Positions 23,019 to 30,993 of a DNA stretch of 40,436 nt are shown here, piece by piece. The translations under genes were made by a program, and so were the position numbers. Positions within the stretch are counted from its first letter, which is position 1; each line of letters starts with the position of its first letter. The DNA is from Streptomyces silaceus (GTDB taxonomy: Bacteria; Actinomycetota; Actinomycetes; Streptomycetales; Streptomycetaceae). Under the pieces are notes generated by a model, which saw only the letters and a program-made list of their open reading frames with translations, had not been told where the DNA came from and did not search any database. The stretch is from NCBI RefSeq assembly GCF_001419745.1, contig NZ_LIRJ01000209.1, forward strand, positions 1 to 40,436. The letters run 5' to 3'.

Positions 23019-24314
23019 ATGATCACAAGACAACGGCCGGCGGCCTGGGTCATCGCCCTGCTCGCCGCCCTGACCGCCGGGCTCGTCACGGCAGGCCCCG
23101 CCGCGGCCGCCGAGGACGACGACGAACCGGCACAGCCCTCCCCCAAGGTCGAGCTCGTCCTCGACGTCAGCGGCTCGATGCGGGCCCGCGACATCGACGG
23201 GAAGTCCCGGATGGCCGCGGCGAAGCAGGCCTTCAACGAGGTCCTTGACGCCACCCCGGACGAGGTCGCCCTCGGCATACGCACCCTCGGCGCCAACTAC
23301 CGCGGCGACGACCGCAAGACGGGCTGCAAGGACACCGAGCTGCTCTACCCCGTGGAGCAGCTCGACAAGGCGGGCCGCACCGACGCGAAGACCGCCGTCG
23401 CCACGCTCGCGCCGACCGGCTGGACCCCGATCGGCCCGACGCTCCTGAAGGCCGCCGACGACCTGACGGACGACGAGGCCGAGCGCAGCCGCCGCATCGT
23501 GCTGATCTCCGACGGCGAGGACACCTGCCAGCCGCTCGACCCGTGCGTGGTCGCCCGCGACATCGCCGCCAAGGGCATCCACCTCACGATCGACACGCTC
23601 GGCCTGGTGCCCGACGCCAAGACCCGCGACCAGCTGAGCTGCATCGCGGAGGCGACCGGAGGCACGTACACCTCGATCCGGCACACCGATGAACTCTCGG
23701 GCCGCGTCAAGCAGTTGGTGGACCGCGCGGCCGATCCGGTCGTCACGCCGGTCGAGGCGAAGGGCGCGGCGCAGTGCACCGACGCGCCGAAGCTGGAGTC
23801 GGGTCTCTACACCGACCGCGAGAAGTTCGGCGAGCACCGCTGGTACCGCGTGGAGGTCCCGGCGGGCAAGGAGCTGCGGGCCTCGGTGAGCGTGGGCGCG
23901 GACCGGGCCGTGAACCAGGACTACGGCGTGCTGCTGCGCGCCGAGACGCCGAACGGCCGCGAGCTCGTGCGCGGCCAGGAGTCCGGCGACGGCCGCACCG
24001 ACGTCATCTCGACGGGTCTGCGCTATCCGACCCCCGAGGCGGACGACGAGGACGACGAGACCGCCTCGGAGACCGTCTGTCTGCGCGTCAGCAACTCCTT
24101 CTCCGCGCCCGCGTCGGTGAAGACCGCGCCGGGCCTGCCGGTCGAGCTCGCCGTCGACCTGGTGGACTCCTCCGACGAGGCGTCCGACGTCGCCTTCTTC
24201 GGCCTCGGCCACGGCTGGTGGCTGCTGGGTCTGCTCGTCCTCGTCGGCTTCCTCGCCGGTGTGGTGTGGGGCTGGCTCTCGCGCTGGCGCTTCGCGGTCT
24301 GGAGGACCAACTGA
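23019..24314 (+). CDS. Secreted or membrane-anchored VWA-domain protein
   Basis: A 431-residue extracytoplasmic protein. A signal peptide covers about residues 1-31 (basic start, hydrophobic helix, AAAA cleavage region). The VWA domain (about 43-235) has the MIDAS motif DVSGSM (49-54), a later Thr and LISDGEDTC. A beta-sandwich region (about 260-370) resembles PPC/bacterial pre-peptidase C-terminal domains. A single C-terminal helix (WWLLGLLVLVGFLAGVVWGW) and a basic end anchor it in the membrane. Its stop and the ATG of the next gene share one base, so the two products probably form a complex at the cell surface. The function is not known. Confidence 0.85.
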   Translation: MITRQRPAAWVIALLAALTAGLVTAGPAAAAEDDDEPAQPSPKVELVLDVSGSMRARDIDGKSRMAAAKQAFNEVLDATPDEVALGIRTLGANYRGDDRKTGCKDTELLYPVEQLDKAGRTDAKTAVATLAPTGWTPIGPTLLKAADDLTDDEAERSRRIVLISDGEDTCQPLDPCVVARDIAAKGIHLTIDTLGLVPDAKTRDQLSCIAEATGGTYTSIRHTDELSGRVKQLVDRAADPVVTPVEAKGAAQCTDAPKLESGLYTDREKFGEHRWYRVEVPAGKELRASVSVGADRAVNQDYGVLLRAETPNGRELVRGQESGDGRTDVISTGLRYPTPEADDEDDETASETVCLRVSNSFSAPASVKTAPGLPVELAVDLVDSSDEASDVAFFGLGHGWWLLGLLVLVGFLAGVVWGWLSRWRFAVWRTN

Positions 24315-25099
24315 TGCGTACGACACGTGTGTGGGGCCGTATCGCCGCGGTCTCCTGCGCCGCCCTGCTGGCCCTGACCGGGGCGGCGGGCGTCGCGGGC
24401 GCCGACGACGACAAGCCCGACGAGGCGACGGAGGCGGGCACGTCCTTCCGCACCGCCACGCCGGTCCGCCCCGACCAGCAGGCCACGGCGGAGGCGTCCA
24501 CGGGTGACTACCTGTACTGGGCGGTCCCCCTGGACACCGGGCAGCGCGCCACCGTGCACGCCACGGTGAAGCTGCCGGAGGCCGCGGCCCGGCACGCCGC
24601 GTCCACCTGGCGGGTCGACGTGTACGACGGGCTGCGGCGCCGCCAGGACTGCCGGCTCGGCACGCCCGCGCGGACGGCCGCGCAGGACGACGCGTCCGTG
24701 TCGCTCTCGTGCACGCTGCGCACGGTGCGGGCCTGGTCGGAGCGGTGGGCGAACGACCCGCTGCCGGGGACCTACTACATCCGGCTCACCGTCTCCGACC
24801 TCAAGGCGGACGACCTGGGTCTGCCGGTGCGGGCCGAGGCGAAGGTCACCACGACCGACGCGGGCGGCGCGCAGGCGGTGGACGGGTCGCTGGCGGAGCC
24901 GCTGGTGCCGGGCGCGGGCTCGGACAAGCAGCGGCCCGCCGCGGCCACGGAGCCGGAGGACGGCTGGTCCTCCGGCTGGTGGTCCTCGCGGTGGCTGTGG
25001 ACGGCGGCCGGCGGCGTCCTCGCGGCGCTCGCGGGCGTCGGCGGCTACGCCCTGACGCGGGGCTCGGGCCGGCCCGCGCGGGTGCCGCAGGGCATGTAG
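24314..25099 (+). CDS. Secreted membrane-anchored partner of the VWA protein
   Basis: A 261-residue protein with a signal peptide (about 1-29, ending GVAGA). A PPC-like beta domain lies about 40-180 (FRTATPVRPDQQAT, then GDYLYWAVPLDTGQ). A low-complexity linker and one C-terminal membrane helix (WLWTAAGGVLAALAGVGGYA) follow, with a short basic tail. The beta domain looks related to the one in the upstream VWA protein (HRWYRVEVPAGKEL against LYWAVPLDTGQRAT). The start codon overlaps the upstream stop. No enzymatic motif is seen. A 17-bp hairpin follows it. Confidence 0.8.
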   Translation: MRTTRVWGRIAAVSCAALLALTGAAGVAGADDDKPDEATEAGTSFRTATPVRPDQQATAEASTGDYLYWAVPLDTGQRATVHATVKLPEAAARHAASTWRVDVYDGLRRRQDCRLGTPARTAAQDDASVSLSCTLRTVRAWSERWANDPLPGTYYIRLTVSDLKADDLGLPVRAEAKVTTTDAGGAQAVDGSLAEPLVPGAGSDKQRPAAATEPEDGWSSGWWSSRWLWTAAGGVLAALAGVGGYALTRGSGRPARVPQGM

Positions 25100-25142
25100 G
25101 CGCCGGGGCCGCCGCGGTCCGCCGCGGACGGCGTGGCAGTCT

Positions 25143-25178
25143 CGGTGGTGGCGGGGCCGCACGGCCCCGCCACCACCG
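25143..25178 (+). terminator. Perfect 17-bp hairpin terminator
   Basis: CGGTGGTGGCGGGGCCG (25143-25159) and its exact reverse complement (25162-25178) surround only two bases. It ends the VWA operon, 31 bp before the next start codon. Confidence 0.75.
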
Positions 25179-25209
25179 GGAACAACCGTTGAACAGGAAT
25201 GGCGCGACC

Positions 25210-25803
25210 ATGGGTGATCTGCTCCTCGTACGGCACGGCGAGACCGAATGGGCGCTCTCCGGGCAGCACACCAGCTGGACGGAGATCCCCCTCACGGACA
25301 ACGGCCGGGCGCAGGCCCGCTCGCTGGCCCCGCTCATCGGCGGGTTCCGCATCGGGGCGGCGTTCACGAGCCCGCGCGGGCGCGCGCGGGAGACGGCCGA
25401 GCTCGCCGGGTTCGGCGACGCGCGGGTCGACCCCGACCTGAGCGAGTGGGAGTACGGCGCGTACGAGGGCGTCACGACCGTCGAGATCCACCGGACGCGC
25501 CCGGACTGGTACCTCTTCACGGACGGCGTGGCCCCCGGCCCGCCGTCCCACCCCGGGGAGACCCCTGAGCAGGTCGGCGAGCGGGCCGACCGCATGCTGG
25601 CGAAGGTGGACGCGGCCCTCGCGAACAACGAGGGCAGCGTGGTCCTCTTCGCCCACAGCCACTTCCTCCGCGTCCTCGCGGCCCGGCGCCTCGGCCTGCC
25701 GCCGTCGGGCGGCTCGATGTTCCTCCTGGCCACGGGCACGGTGAGCCGGCTGAGCACGGAACACGGGCGCCCGGTGGTGGCGAGCTGGAACCTCCGGCCG
25801 TAG
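25210..25803 (+). CDS. Histidine phosphatase family protein
   Basis: A 197-residue phosphoglycerate-mutase-like phosphatase. LLLVRHGETEW holds the phosphorylated His, TSPRGRARETAEL the Arg of the phosphate pocket, SEWEYGAYEG the acid and VVLFAHSHFLRVLA the second catalytic His. The short size fits a SixA/PhoE-like phosphatase of small phosphorylated metabolites. The ATG at 25210 follows the strong hairpin of the upstream operon, so it probably has its own promoter. A hairpin at 25834 follows it. Confidence 0.88.
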   Translation: MGDLLLVRHGETEWALSGQHTSWTEIPLTDNGRAQARSLAPLIGGFRIGAAFTSPRGRARETAELAGFGDARVDPDLSEWEYGAYEGVTTVEIHRTRPDWYLFTDGVAPGPPSHPGETPEQVGERADRMLAKVDAALANNEGSVVLFAHSHFLRVLAARRLGLPPSGGSMFLLATGTVSRLSTEHGRPVVASWNLRP

Positions 25804-25833
25804 GGGGCGGGACCTCCACACGGTCCGGCGTGC

Positions 25834-25852
25834 GGCGCCCGTGGCGGGCGCC
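25834..25852 (+). terminator. Hairpin terminator after the histidine phosphatase gene
   Basis: GGCGCCCG-TGG-CGGGCGCC is a perfect 8-bp stem with a 3-nt loop, 31 bp after the stop codon. Confidence 0.65.
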
Positions 25853-25888
25853 AACCCCCGCACCCCGTAACCCGGTTCGACACGCGCC

Positions 25889-25905
25889 GTCTTGATCATC
25901 AAGAC
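25889..25905. promoter_or_regulatory. Perfect 17-bp palindrome upstream of the LLM oxidoreductase gene
   Basis: GTCTTGAT-C-ATCAAGAC ends 8 bp before the ATG at 25914 and covers the place of a leaderless -10 (AAGACT). It looks like an operator of a dimeric repressor. Confidence 0.55.
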
Positions 25906-25913
25906 TGGCGCGC

Positions 25914-26819
25914 ATGCGATACGGCGTCAACCTTCTCAACTTCGGTTCCGGCACCACCCCCGACTCCCTCGTGCGGCAGGCGACCGACGCCCGTGATCTC
26001 GGCTTCGCGTTCGCGATGATCTCCGACCACATCGCGGTGACCCCCGACGTCCACGCGGTGTATCCGGCGCCGTTCTACGACCAGTTCGTGCTCGCCGCCC
26101 ACCTCGCGGGGCGTGTGCCGGGGCTGCGGCTCGGCACCACCATCACCGTCATCCCCTACCGCCACCCTCTACAGACCGCTCGCCTCGCCGCCAACATCGA
26201 CCGGCTCAACGAGGCCGGGTTCATCCTCGGCGCCGGGGTCGGCTGGTCCGCCGCCGAGTACGAGGTGCTCGGCGTCCCCTTCCGCGAGCGCGGCGCGATC
26301 ACCGACGAGTACCTCACCGCGATCCGCGCCGCCTGGCGCGAGGACCCGACGTCGTTCCACGGCACGTACGTCTCCTACGACGACGTCCGCACCGCCCCCG
26401 CTCCCGCGACCCGCCCCGGGCTGCCCGTCTGGGTCGGCGGCAACTCCCCCGCCGCCCAGCGCCGCGCGGCCCGGCTCGGCGAGGCCTGGCACCCGTTCAT
26501 GCCGACCCGTGACCTGCTCGGCGCGGCCCTCCCCCGCATCGCCGCCGAGGCCGAGGCCGCGGGGCGTCCCGTGCCGGACCTCGCGCCCCGCCTCCAGCTG
26601 AGGATCGGGGAGCGGCCGGACACCGCCGAGCGCCCCCTCGGGCACGGCAGCGTCGACCAGATCCGCGGCGACCTGGAGACGCTGGCGGGGCTCGGCGCCA
26701 CGGACGTGCTCCTGGACACCTACCCCGGCACGCCCGAGGAGCGGGCGGACGCGGACGAGGACCGGCGGGTCCTCGAACTCGTGATGTCAGTGGCACAGGG
26801 CACCATCGGAACCAGCTGA
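25914..26819 (+). CDS. LLM-class F420- or FMN-dependent oxidoreductase
   Basis: A 301-residue TIM-barrel protein of the luciferase-like monooxygenase superfamily. LGTTITVIPYRHPLQTARL and GAGVGWSAAEYEVLGVPF are the conserved strands of the actinobacterial F420-dependent group. PVWVGGNSPAAQRRAARLG binds the cofactor phosphate. The substrate is unknown. It starts directly after a palindrome with no ribosome site, so a leaderless transcript controlled by a repressor is likely. It is followed by a hypothetical gene 28 bp downstream. Confidence 0.88.
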   Translation: MRYGVNLLNFGSGTTPDSLVRQATDARDLGFAFAMISDHIAVTPDVHAVYPAPFYDQFVLAAHLAGRVPGLRLGTTITVIPYRHPLQTARLAANIDRLNEAGFILGAGVGWSAAEYEVLGVPFRERGAITDEYLTAIRAAWREDPTSFHGTYVSYDDVRTAPAPATRPGLPVWVGGNSPAAQRRAARLGEAWHPFMPTRDLLGAALPRIAAEAEAAGRPVPDLAPRLQLRIGERPDTAERPLGHGSVDQIRGDLETLAGLGATDVLLDTYPGTPEERADADEDRRVLELVMSVAQGTIGTS

Positions 26820-26847
26820 GAGAACCGGCCGGGAAGAGGTGCGTGCG

Positions 26848-27495
26848 GTGAAGGATCCGACAGCCGTCCAGCGACGGATCATCGAGGCCGCGGACCCGGA
26901 GACGGGGCGCCTGAGCGGCACCGAGGCCCAGCTGGCGGGCCTGGTGCGGGCGCGCCTCGCCTTCCGCCATCCGCGGCCCCCGCACGCGTACTTCCTGACA
27001 CCGGCCGGCCATCGGATACGGGACGGGGGCGCGGACGCCGTCCCCCGGGCGGCGCCCGCCCCGGACCCCGCCCCGGCCGCGGCGCCCGCGTCCGGCGTCT
27101 TCGCCGCGCGCACGGGCGCGGAGCCCGGCCCCGGCGTCGAGGGCCCCTCCCGCGCGCGGGAGGTCCGCACCGCCTGGGAGGGCCTGGTCGAGCTGCGCCG
27201 CATGACGAACACCGACGGCGCCCGCGACCGGCCCTGCGGCTGGGAGCGGACCCATCTGGTGCAGGCGGCGGCGCTCGCCCTGGAGGCGGCGGGCCTGCCG
27301 CCCGCGTGGCCGGGGCGCGACGGCTACCTCGTGGCGGACACCCCGCAGCCGGAGGCGGTCGCCGTGCGCGCGCCCTCCCCGGACGGGCTGCGCGCCTGCG
27401 CCGCCGCGCTGGAGCGGGCGGGCTGGCAGGTCGGCGAGCACGCCGCGCCGCGCGGCGGCGGCCGCTATCTGCTGGCGTCGCCGAGGAGGGTGTGA
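26848..27495 (+). CDS. Hypothetical protein, Ala/Pro-rich
   Basis: A 215-residue cytosolic protein I cannot assign. The N terminus (residues 1-55) is basic and helical. The middle (about 65-105) is a proline/alanine-rich linker. The C-terminal part (about 110-215) has two short alpha/beta repeats (VAVRAPSPDGLRACAAALER, then AGWQVGEHAA). The GTG at 26848 was chosen because GAAGAGG lies 8 nt upstream; GTG at 26839 would overlap that site. It follows the LLM gene closely and may be co-transcribed. Confidence 0.65.
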   Translation: MKDPTAVQRRIIEAADPETGRLSGTEAQLAGLVRARLAFRHPRPPHAYFLTPAGHRIRDGGADAVPRAAPAPDPAPAAAPASGVFAARTGAEPGPGVEGPSRAREVRTAWEGLVELRRMTNTDGARDRPCGWERTHLVQAAALALEAAGLPPAWPGRDGYLVADTPQPEAVAVRAPSPDGLRACAAALERAGWQVGEHAAPRGGGRYLLASPRRV

Positions 27496-27599
27496 GCAGG
27501 CGCCCGGGGGCCGGCGGGTGACGAAGGGCACGGAATGGCCCACCCCGCCGGACAGTTGAACGCACCGAGCAGCATCCCGAGATCACCGGAGGGAACACC

Positions 27600-28022
27600 G
27601 TGGCAGAGCCGTTTTCCGTGAGCGTCGGCGTCCGTGGGTACGAGACGGATTCACAGGGACACCTGAATCAGGCCGTCTACCTGCAGTACGCCGAGCACGC
27701 CCGGTGGTCCCTGCTGCGCGCGGCCGGCATCGAGCAGACCGACCTCCTGGACAAGGGAGTCGGCCCGGTGGTCCTGGAGAACACCGTCCGCTATCTCCGC
27801 GAACTGCGCGCGGGCGACGAGACGATGGTGAGCTGCGCATTCGTCTGGGGTGAGCGCAAGACCTTCGGCGTCGAGCAGACGATCACCCGGGCGGACGGCA
27901 CGGTCGCCGCGACCATCAGCTCGGTGGGCGGGCTGCTCGACCTCAAGGAGCGGCGCATGGTGGCGGATCCGCGGGAGTACTTCCGGGCGCTCGCGGCGGA
28001 TCCGGCGGCGCTGGGCCTGTAG
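27600..28022 (+). CDS. Hotdog-fold acyl-CoA thioesterase, YbgC/4HBT type
   Basis: A 140-residue single hotdog domain. VRGYETDSQGHLNQAVYLQY is the 4-hydroxybenzoyl-CoA thioesterase signature with the catalytic acid and the HxN element. The rest has the long helix AEHARWSLLRAAGI and the usual beta-strands. It probably hydrolyses acyl-CoA esters; the natural substrate is unknown. The GTG start has a GGAGGG site upstream. A small GGGCG/CGCCC hairpin lies about 30 bp after the stop. Confidence 0.85.
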   Translation: MAEPFSVSVGVRGYETDSQGHLNQAVYLQYAEHARWSLLRAAGIEQTDLLDKGVGPVVLENTVRYLRELRAGDETMVSCAFVWGERKTFGVEQTITRADGTVAATISSVGGLLDLKERRMVADPREYFRALAADPAALGL

Positions 28023-28258
28023 CCGCCCGCGGTGGAACGACGGGGCCCGGGGCGCTTCACGCCCGCTCCCGGCCGCGCCTTCTTCCCTGCCCACCGGCCG
28101 TGTACATGACATCGTTACCCAATGGTCCCAGGACGTTCACACGACCAGCCGTACATCCGTGCCACTCTCCCGGTGGTTGATTGGTCAACTCGCGTAGACC
28201 GCACGCTCGATGGGCGGGCGCGCGGCGCGCGAGGCTTCCGGGAAAGGACACACCCCAC

Positions 28259-29083
28259 ATGCCCGTCCCGCGCGTACGCCGCTGGAAACCCCTGGCCCTC
28301 ACCGCCGCCGCGGTGCTCGCCGGCATCACCGTGCCGACCACCGCCACGGCCACCACTCCCCCCACACCCGCTCCGGCCCCCGCGTCCGTCGGCACCTACG
28401 ACGACACGTACTACAAGGACGCGCTCGGCAAGACCGGCCCCGAGCTCAAGGCCGCGCTCCACACGATCATCAGCGACCAGACCAAGCTGTCGTACGACCA
28501 GGTCTGGGACGCCCTCAAGAGCACCGACGAGGACCCCGCCAACAGCTCGAACGTGATCCTGCTCTACAGCGGGACCTCGCGGGCCAAGTCGAGCAGCGGC
28601 GGTGACCAGGGCGACTGGAACCGCGAGCACGTCTGGGCCAAGTCGCACGGCGACTTCGGCACGGCGACCGGTCCCGGCACCGACATCCACCACCTGCGCC
28701 CCGAGGACGTCGGGGTCAACAGCATCCGCGGCAACAAGGACTTCGACAACGGCGGCAGCGAGGTCGAGGGCGCCCCCGGCAACCTCACCGACGGCGACTC
28801 CTTCGAGCCGCGCGACGCGGTCAAGGGCGACGTGGCCCGCATGATCCTCTACATGGCCGTGCGGTACGAGGGCGAGAGCGGCTTCCCCGACCTGGAGCCC
28901 AACGACAAGGTCGACAACGGCAGCGCGCCCGCCATCGGCCGCCTCTCGGTCCTGAAGCAGTGGAGCGACGAGGACCCGCCGGACGACTTCGAGAAGAACC
29001 GCAACCAGGTCATATTCGACAAGTTCCAGCACAACCGGAACCCGTTCATCGATCACCCGGAGTGGGTGAACGAGATCTACTGA
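28259..29083 (+). CDS. Secreted endonuclease I family nuclease (EndA/NucM)
   Basis: A 274-residue extracellular nuclease. The signal peptide covers about residues 1-32 (RVRRWK, then a hydrophobic stretch ending TATATT). The nuclease core (about 45-270) carries DWNREHVWAKSHGD with the catalytic His and TDIHHLRPED with metal ligands, then VNSIRGNKDF. It probably degrades environmental DNA or RNA. The ATG follows GGAAAGGAC at 28240-28248. The 236-bp upstream gap contains GTTGA-TTGG-TCAAC (28176-28189), a small palindrome, but no gene. Confidence 0.88.
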   Translation: MPVPRVRRWKPLALTAAAVLAGITVPTTATATTPPTPAPAPASVGTYDDTYYKDALGKTGPELKAALHTIISDQTKLSYDQVWDALKSTDEDPANSSNVILLYSGTSRAKSSSGGDQGDWNREHVWAKSHGDFGTATGPGTDIHHLRPEDVGVNSIRGNKDFDNGGSEVEGAPGNLTDGDSFEPRDAVKGDVARMILYMAVRYEGESGFPDLEPNDKVDNGSAPAIGRLSVLKQWSDEDPPDDFEKNRNQVIFDKFQHNRNPFIDHPEWVNEIY

Positions 29084-29116
29084 ACGGGATCCGGTGAACC
29101 GGGCCGGACAGCCGGG

Positions 29117-30016
29117 CTAGGCCTCTTCGGCCGCCCCGGTCAGCCCGGTGAGTTCGGTGATGTCGGCCGCGTCCAGGCGGAGCGCGGCCGCCGTCACGTT
29201 CTCCGCCAGGTGGTCCGGGGACGACGTCCCCGGGATGGCCAGCATCGACGGGGAGACGGCGAGCAGCCACGCCAGCGTGACCTGCGCGGGCGTGGCCCCG
29301 TGCCGGTCGGCCACCCGCCGGAGCGCCCCGAGATCGGGTGCTCCGGCGCCGCCGAACGGGAAGTAGGGCACGTACGCGACGTCCTGCGCGGCGCACCGCT
29401 CGACCAGGTCGTCGTGCTCGCGCGTCAGCGGGCTGAACCGGTTCTGGACGGCGGCGACCGGGGCGATCTCCTGCGCCTCGGCGAGCTGTTCGGGCGTGGC
29501 GCTGCTGACGCCGAGGTGCCGGATGAGGCCCTCCTCGCGCAGGGCGGCCAGTGTGGCGAAGCGGTCGCCGCCGGGGCCGTCGGTCCGCAGGAAGCGGAGA
29601 TAGACCAGGTCGAGGTGGTCGCGGCCCAGCTCGCGGAGGTTGCGGTGCACGGCCGCGCGCAGCTCGGCGGGGTCGGCCGGTTTCATCCAGCTGCCGTCGG
29701 GGAAGCGGCCGGGGCCGACCTTGGTGGCGATGACCAGGTCGTCGGCGTAGGGGTGCAGGGCCTTGCGGATGAGGTCGTTGGCCGCGATGTCGCCGTGGAA
29801 GTAGAAGGCGGCCGTGTCGATGTGGTTCACGCCGAGGCCGACCGCGCGGCGCAGGACCTCGATGCCGCGCGCGGGGTCGTGGGCCGGTCCGTCCCAGGTC
29901 GCCGCGGGCAGCCGCATCGCGCCGAATCCCATGCGGTGGACGGAGAGATCACCGCCGATGCGGTACTGACCGGCCGCGGCGGCCGGCACGTCGTCGGTGT
30001 GCTGGGTGAGTGCCAT
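29117..30016 (-). CDS. Aldo/keto reductase
   Basis: A 299-residue TIM-barrel NADPH-dependent reductase. Visible are FGAMRLP (N terminus), HIDTAAFY with the Asp and Tyr of the tetrad, IATKVG with the Lys, and the C-terminal IPGTSSPDHLAENV cofactor loop. The usual catalytic His site reads LVYLRFLR, so the His is replaced, as in some actinobacterial relatives. AGAGG lies upstream of the ATG. It diverges from a LuxR-type regulator gene across a 95-bp gap with an inverted repeat. The substrate is unknown. Confidence 0.88.
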   Translation of the reverse strand: MALTQHTDDVPAAAAGQYRIGGDLSVHRMGFGAMRLPAATWDGPAHDPARGIEVLRRAVGLGVNHIDTAAFYFHGDIAANDLIRKALHPYADDLVIATKVGPGRFPDGSWMKPADPAELRAAVHRNLRELGRDHLDLVYLRFLRTDGPGGDRFATLAALREEGLIRHLGVSSATPEQLAEAQEIAPVAAVQNRFSPLTREHDDLVERCAAQDVAYVPYFPFGGAGAPDLGALRRVADRHGATPAQVTLAWLLAVSPSMLAIPGTSSPDHLAENVTAAALRLDAADITELTGLTGAAEEA

Positions 30017-30057
30017 GGCCGAGATCCTCTTGCGTACGCCCGCCGGGCGCGACGACG

Positions 30058-30073
30058 TGGCAACTTGCTGCCA
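30058..30073. promoter_or_regulatory. Inverted repeat between aldo/keto reductase and HTH regulator genes
   Basis: TGGCA-ACTTGC-TGCCA, centred in the divergent gap. TTGACC (30074-30079) directly beside it and CACTGT (30099-30104, 7 nt before the ATG) may form the regulator's own promoter. It is a candidate shared operator. Confidence 0.45.
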
Positions 30074-30111
30074 TTGACCCCACGGGCACCTCGTCGCACA
30101 CTGTGCGCACC

Positions 30112-30864
30112 ATGCCGAGCACAGCGAACGACACCGGCCGCACGGAGCACAGCGCCCGCACGGAGCACACCGACACCACGGGTCACACCGACCGGATCGT
30201 CTCGCTGCGCGGCGAGCGCGAGCTGGTGCGCCGGGCGGGCGCCCTGTTCACCGGGGCCCGCGAGGAGTTCCTGTGCGCGGCGGCGGACCTGGAGACCTTC
30301 TCGCCCGGGGTGAACGCCGCGTTCGCCGGGGGCAGGCGGCCGCCGCTGGAGCCGGGCGGCCTGGTGATGCGCAAGCTGTACACGCCGCGGGCCCTGGCGA
30401 ACGACGCGGCGGAGCGGCGGCTCGTCCGGATCGCCGATTCGGGGGCGCAGGTGCGCATCTCGGCGGCACCGCTCGCCCATGAGGCGATCGTGATCGACCG
30501 GCGCGTGGCGATCCTCGCGGGGGCGCCGGTCCGCGGTGTGCGGACGTTCACGGTGATCCGGACGCCCGTCGCCGTCGAGGGCGTCAGGGCGCTGGTGCAC
30601 GCGGCCTGGGAGACGGCCACGGACCTCGCCGACTACCGGCGGACGCGGCCGCCCGCGCTGGACGAGGAGGCGCGGCGAATCCTGCGGGCGCTCGGCGCCG
30701 GGCACACCGACGAGGTGACGGCACGGGAGCTGGGCATGTCGCTGCGCACGTACCGCAGGCGCGTCGCGGAGGTGATGGCGGCGCTCGGGGCGACGTCCCG
30801 TTTCCAAGCGGGGCTGCGGGCGGGCGCGTTGGATTCCGGTGCGTGGGGCGGGGCAGGCAATTGA
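30112..30864 (+). CDS. LuxR-type HTH transcriptional regulator (TrmB-like arrangement)
   Basis: A 250-residue protein. The first 28 residues are Thr/His-rich and disordered. The middle (about 30-170) resembles the phospholipase-D-like sensor of TrmB-type regulators (FLCAAADLETFSPGV, HEAIVIDRRVAILAG). The C terminus (about 185-240) is a LuxR HTH (DEVTARELGMSLRTYRRRV). The ATG at 30112 was chosen over a longer frame start at 30010 because promoter-like elements lie just before it. It probably controls itself and the divergent aldo/keto reductase. Confidence 0.8.
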   Translation: MPSTANDTGRTEHSARTEHTDTTGHTDRIVSLRGERELVRRAGALFTGAREEFLCAAADLETFSPGVNAAFAGGRRPPLEPGGLVMRKLYTPRALANDAAERRLVRIADSGAQVRISAAPLAHEAIVIDRRVAILAGAPVRGVRTFTVIRTPVAVEGVRALVHAAWETATDLADYRRTRPPALDEEARRILRALGAGHTDEVTARELGMSLRTYRRRVAEVMAALGATSRFQAGLRAGALDSGAWGGAGN

Positions 30865-30906
30865 CGGCGGCATGGGACCGGCTAGATTGATGCGCGATCT
30901 ACTTGA

Positions 30907-30939
30907 TCATCGAACTACCCGTTTCGGTCATCGAAGTAC
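30907..30939. repeat. Direct repeat TCATCGAASTAC upstream of the DUF574 methyltransferase gene
   Basis: TCATCGAACTAC (30907-30918) and TCATCGAAGTAC (30928-30939) differ at one base and are 21 bp apart, two helical turns. They lie about 55-90 bp before the GTG start, as an activator site would. Confidence 0.5.
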
Positions 30940-30993
30940 GCGTGCCGCGACCGCGCCGCACCCGCCGTGCTCCGCACGTTCCAGGAGGATCCC

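Noticed and set aside
28118..28150. Possible PHO box before the secreted nuclease gene
   Set aside because: Only one good GTTCAC-type unit is present and the other units do not keep the 11-bp spacing.
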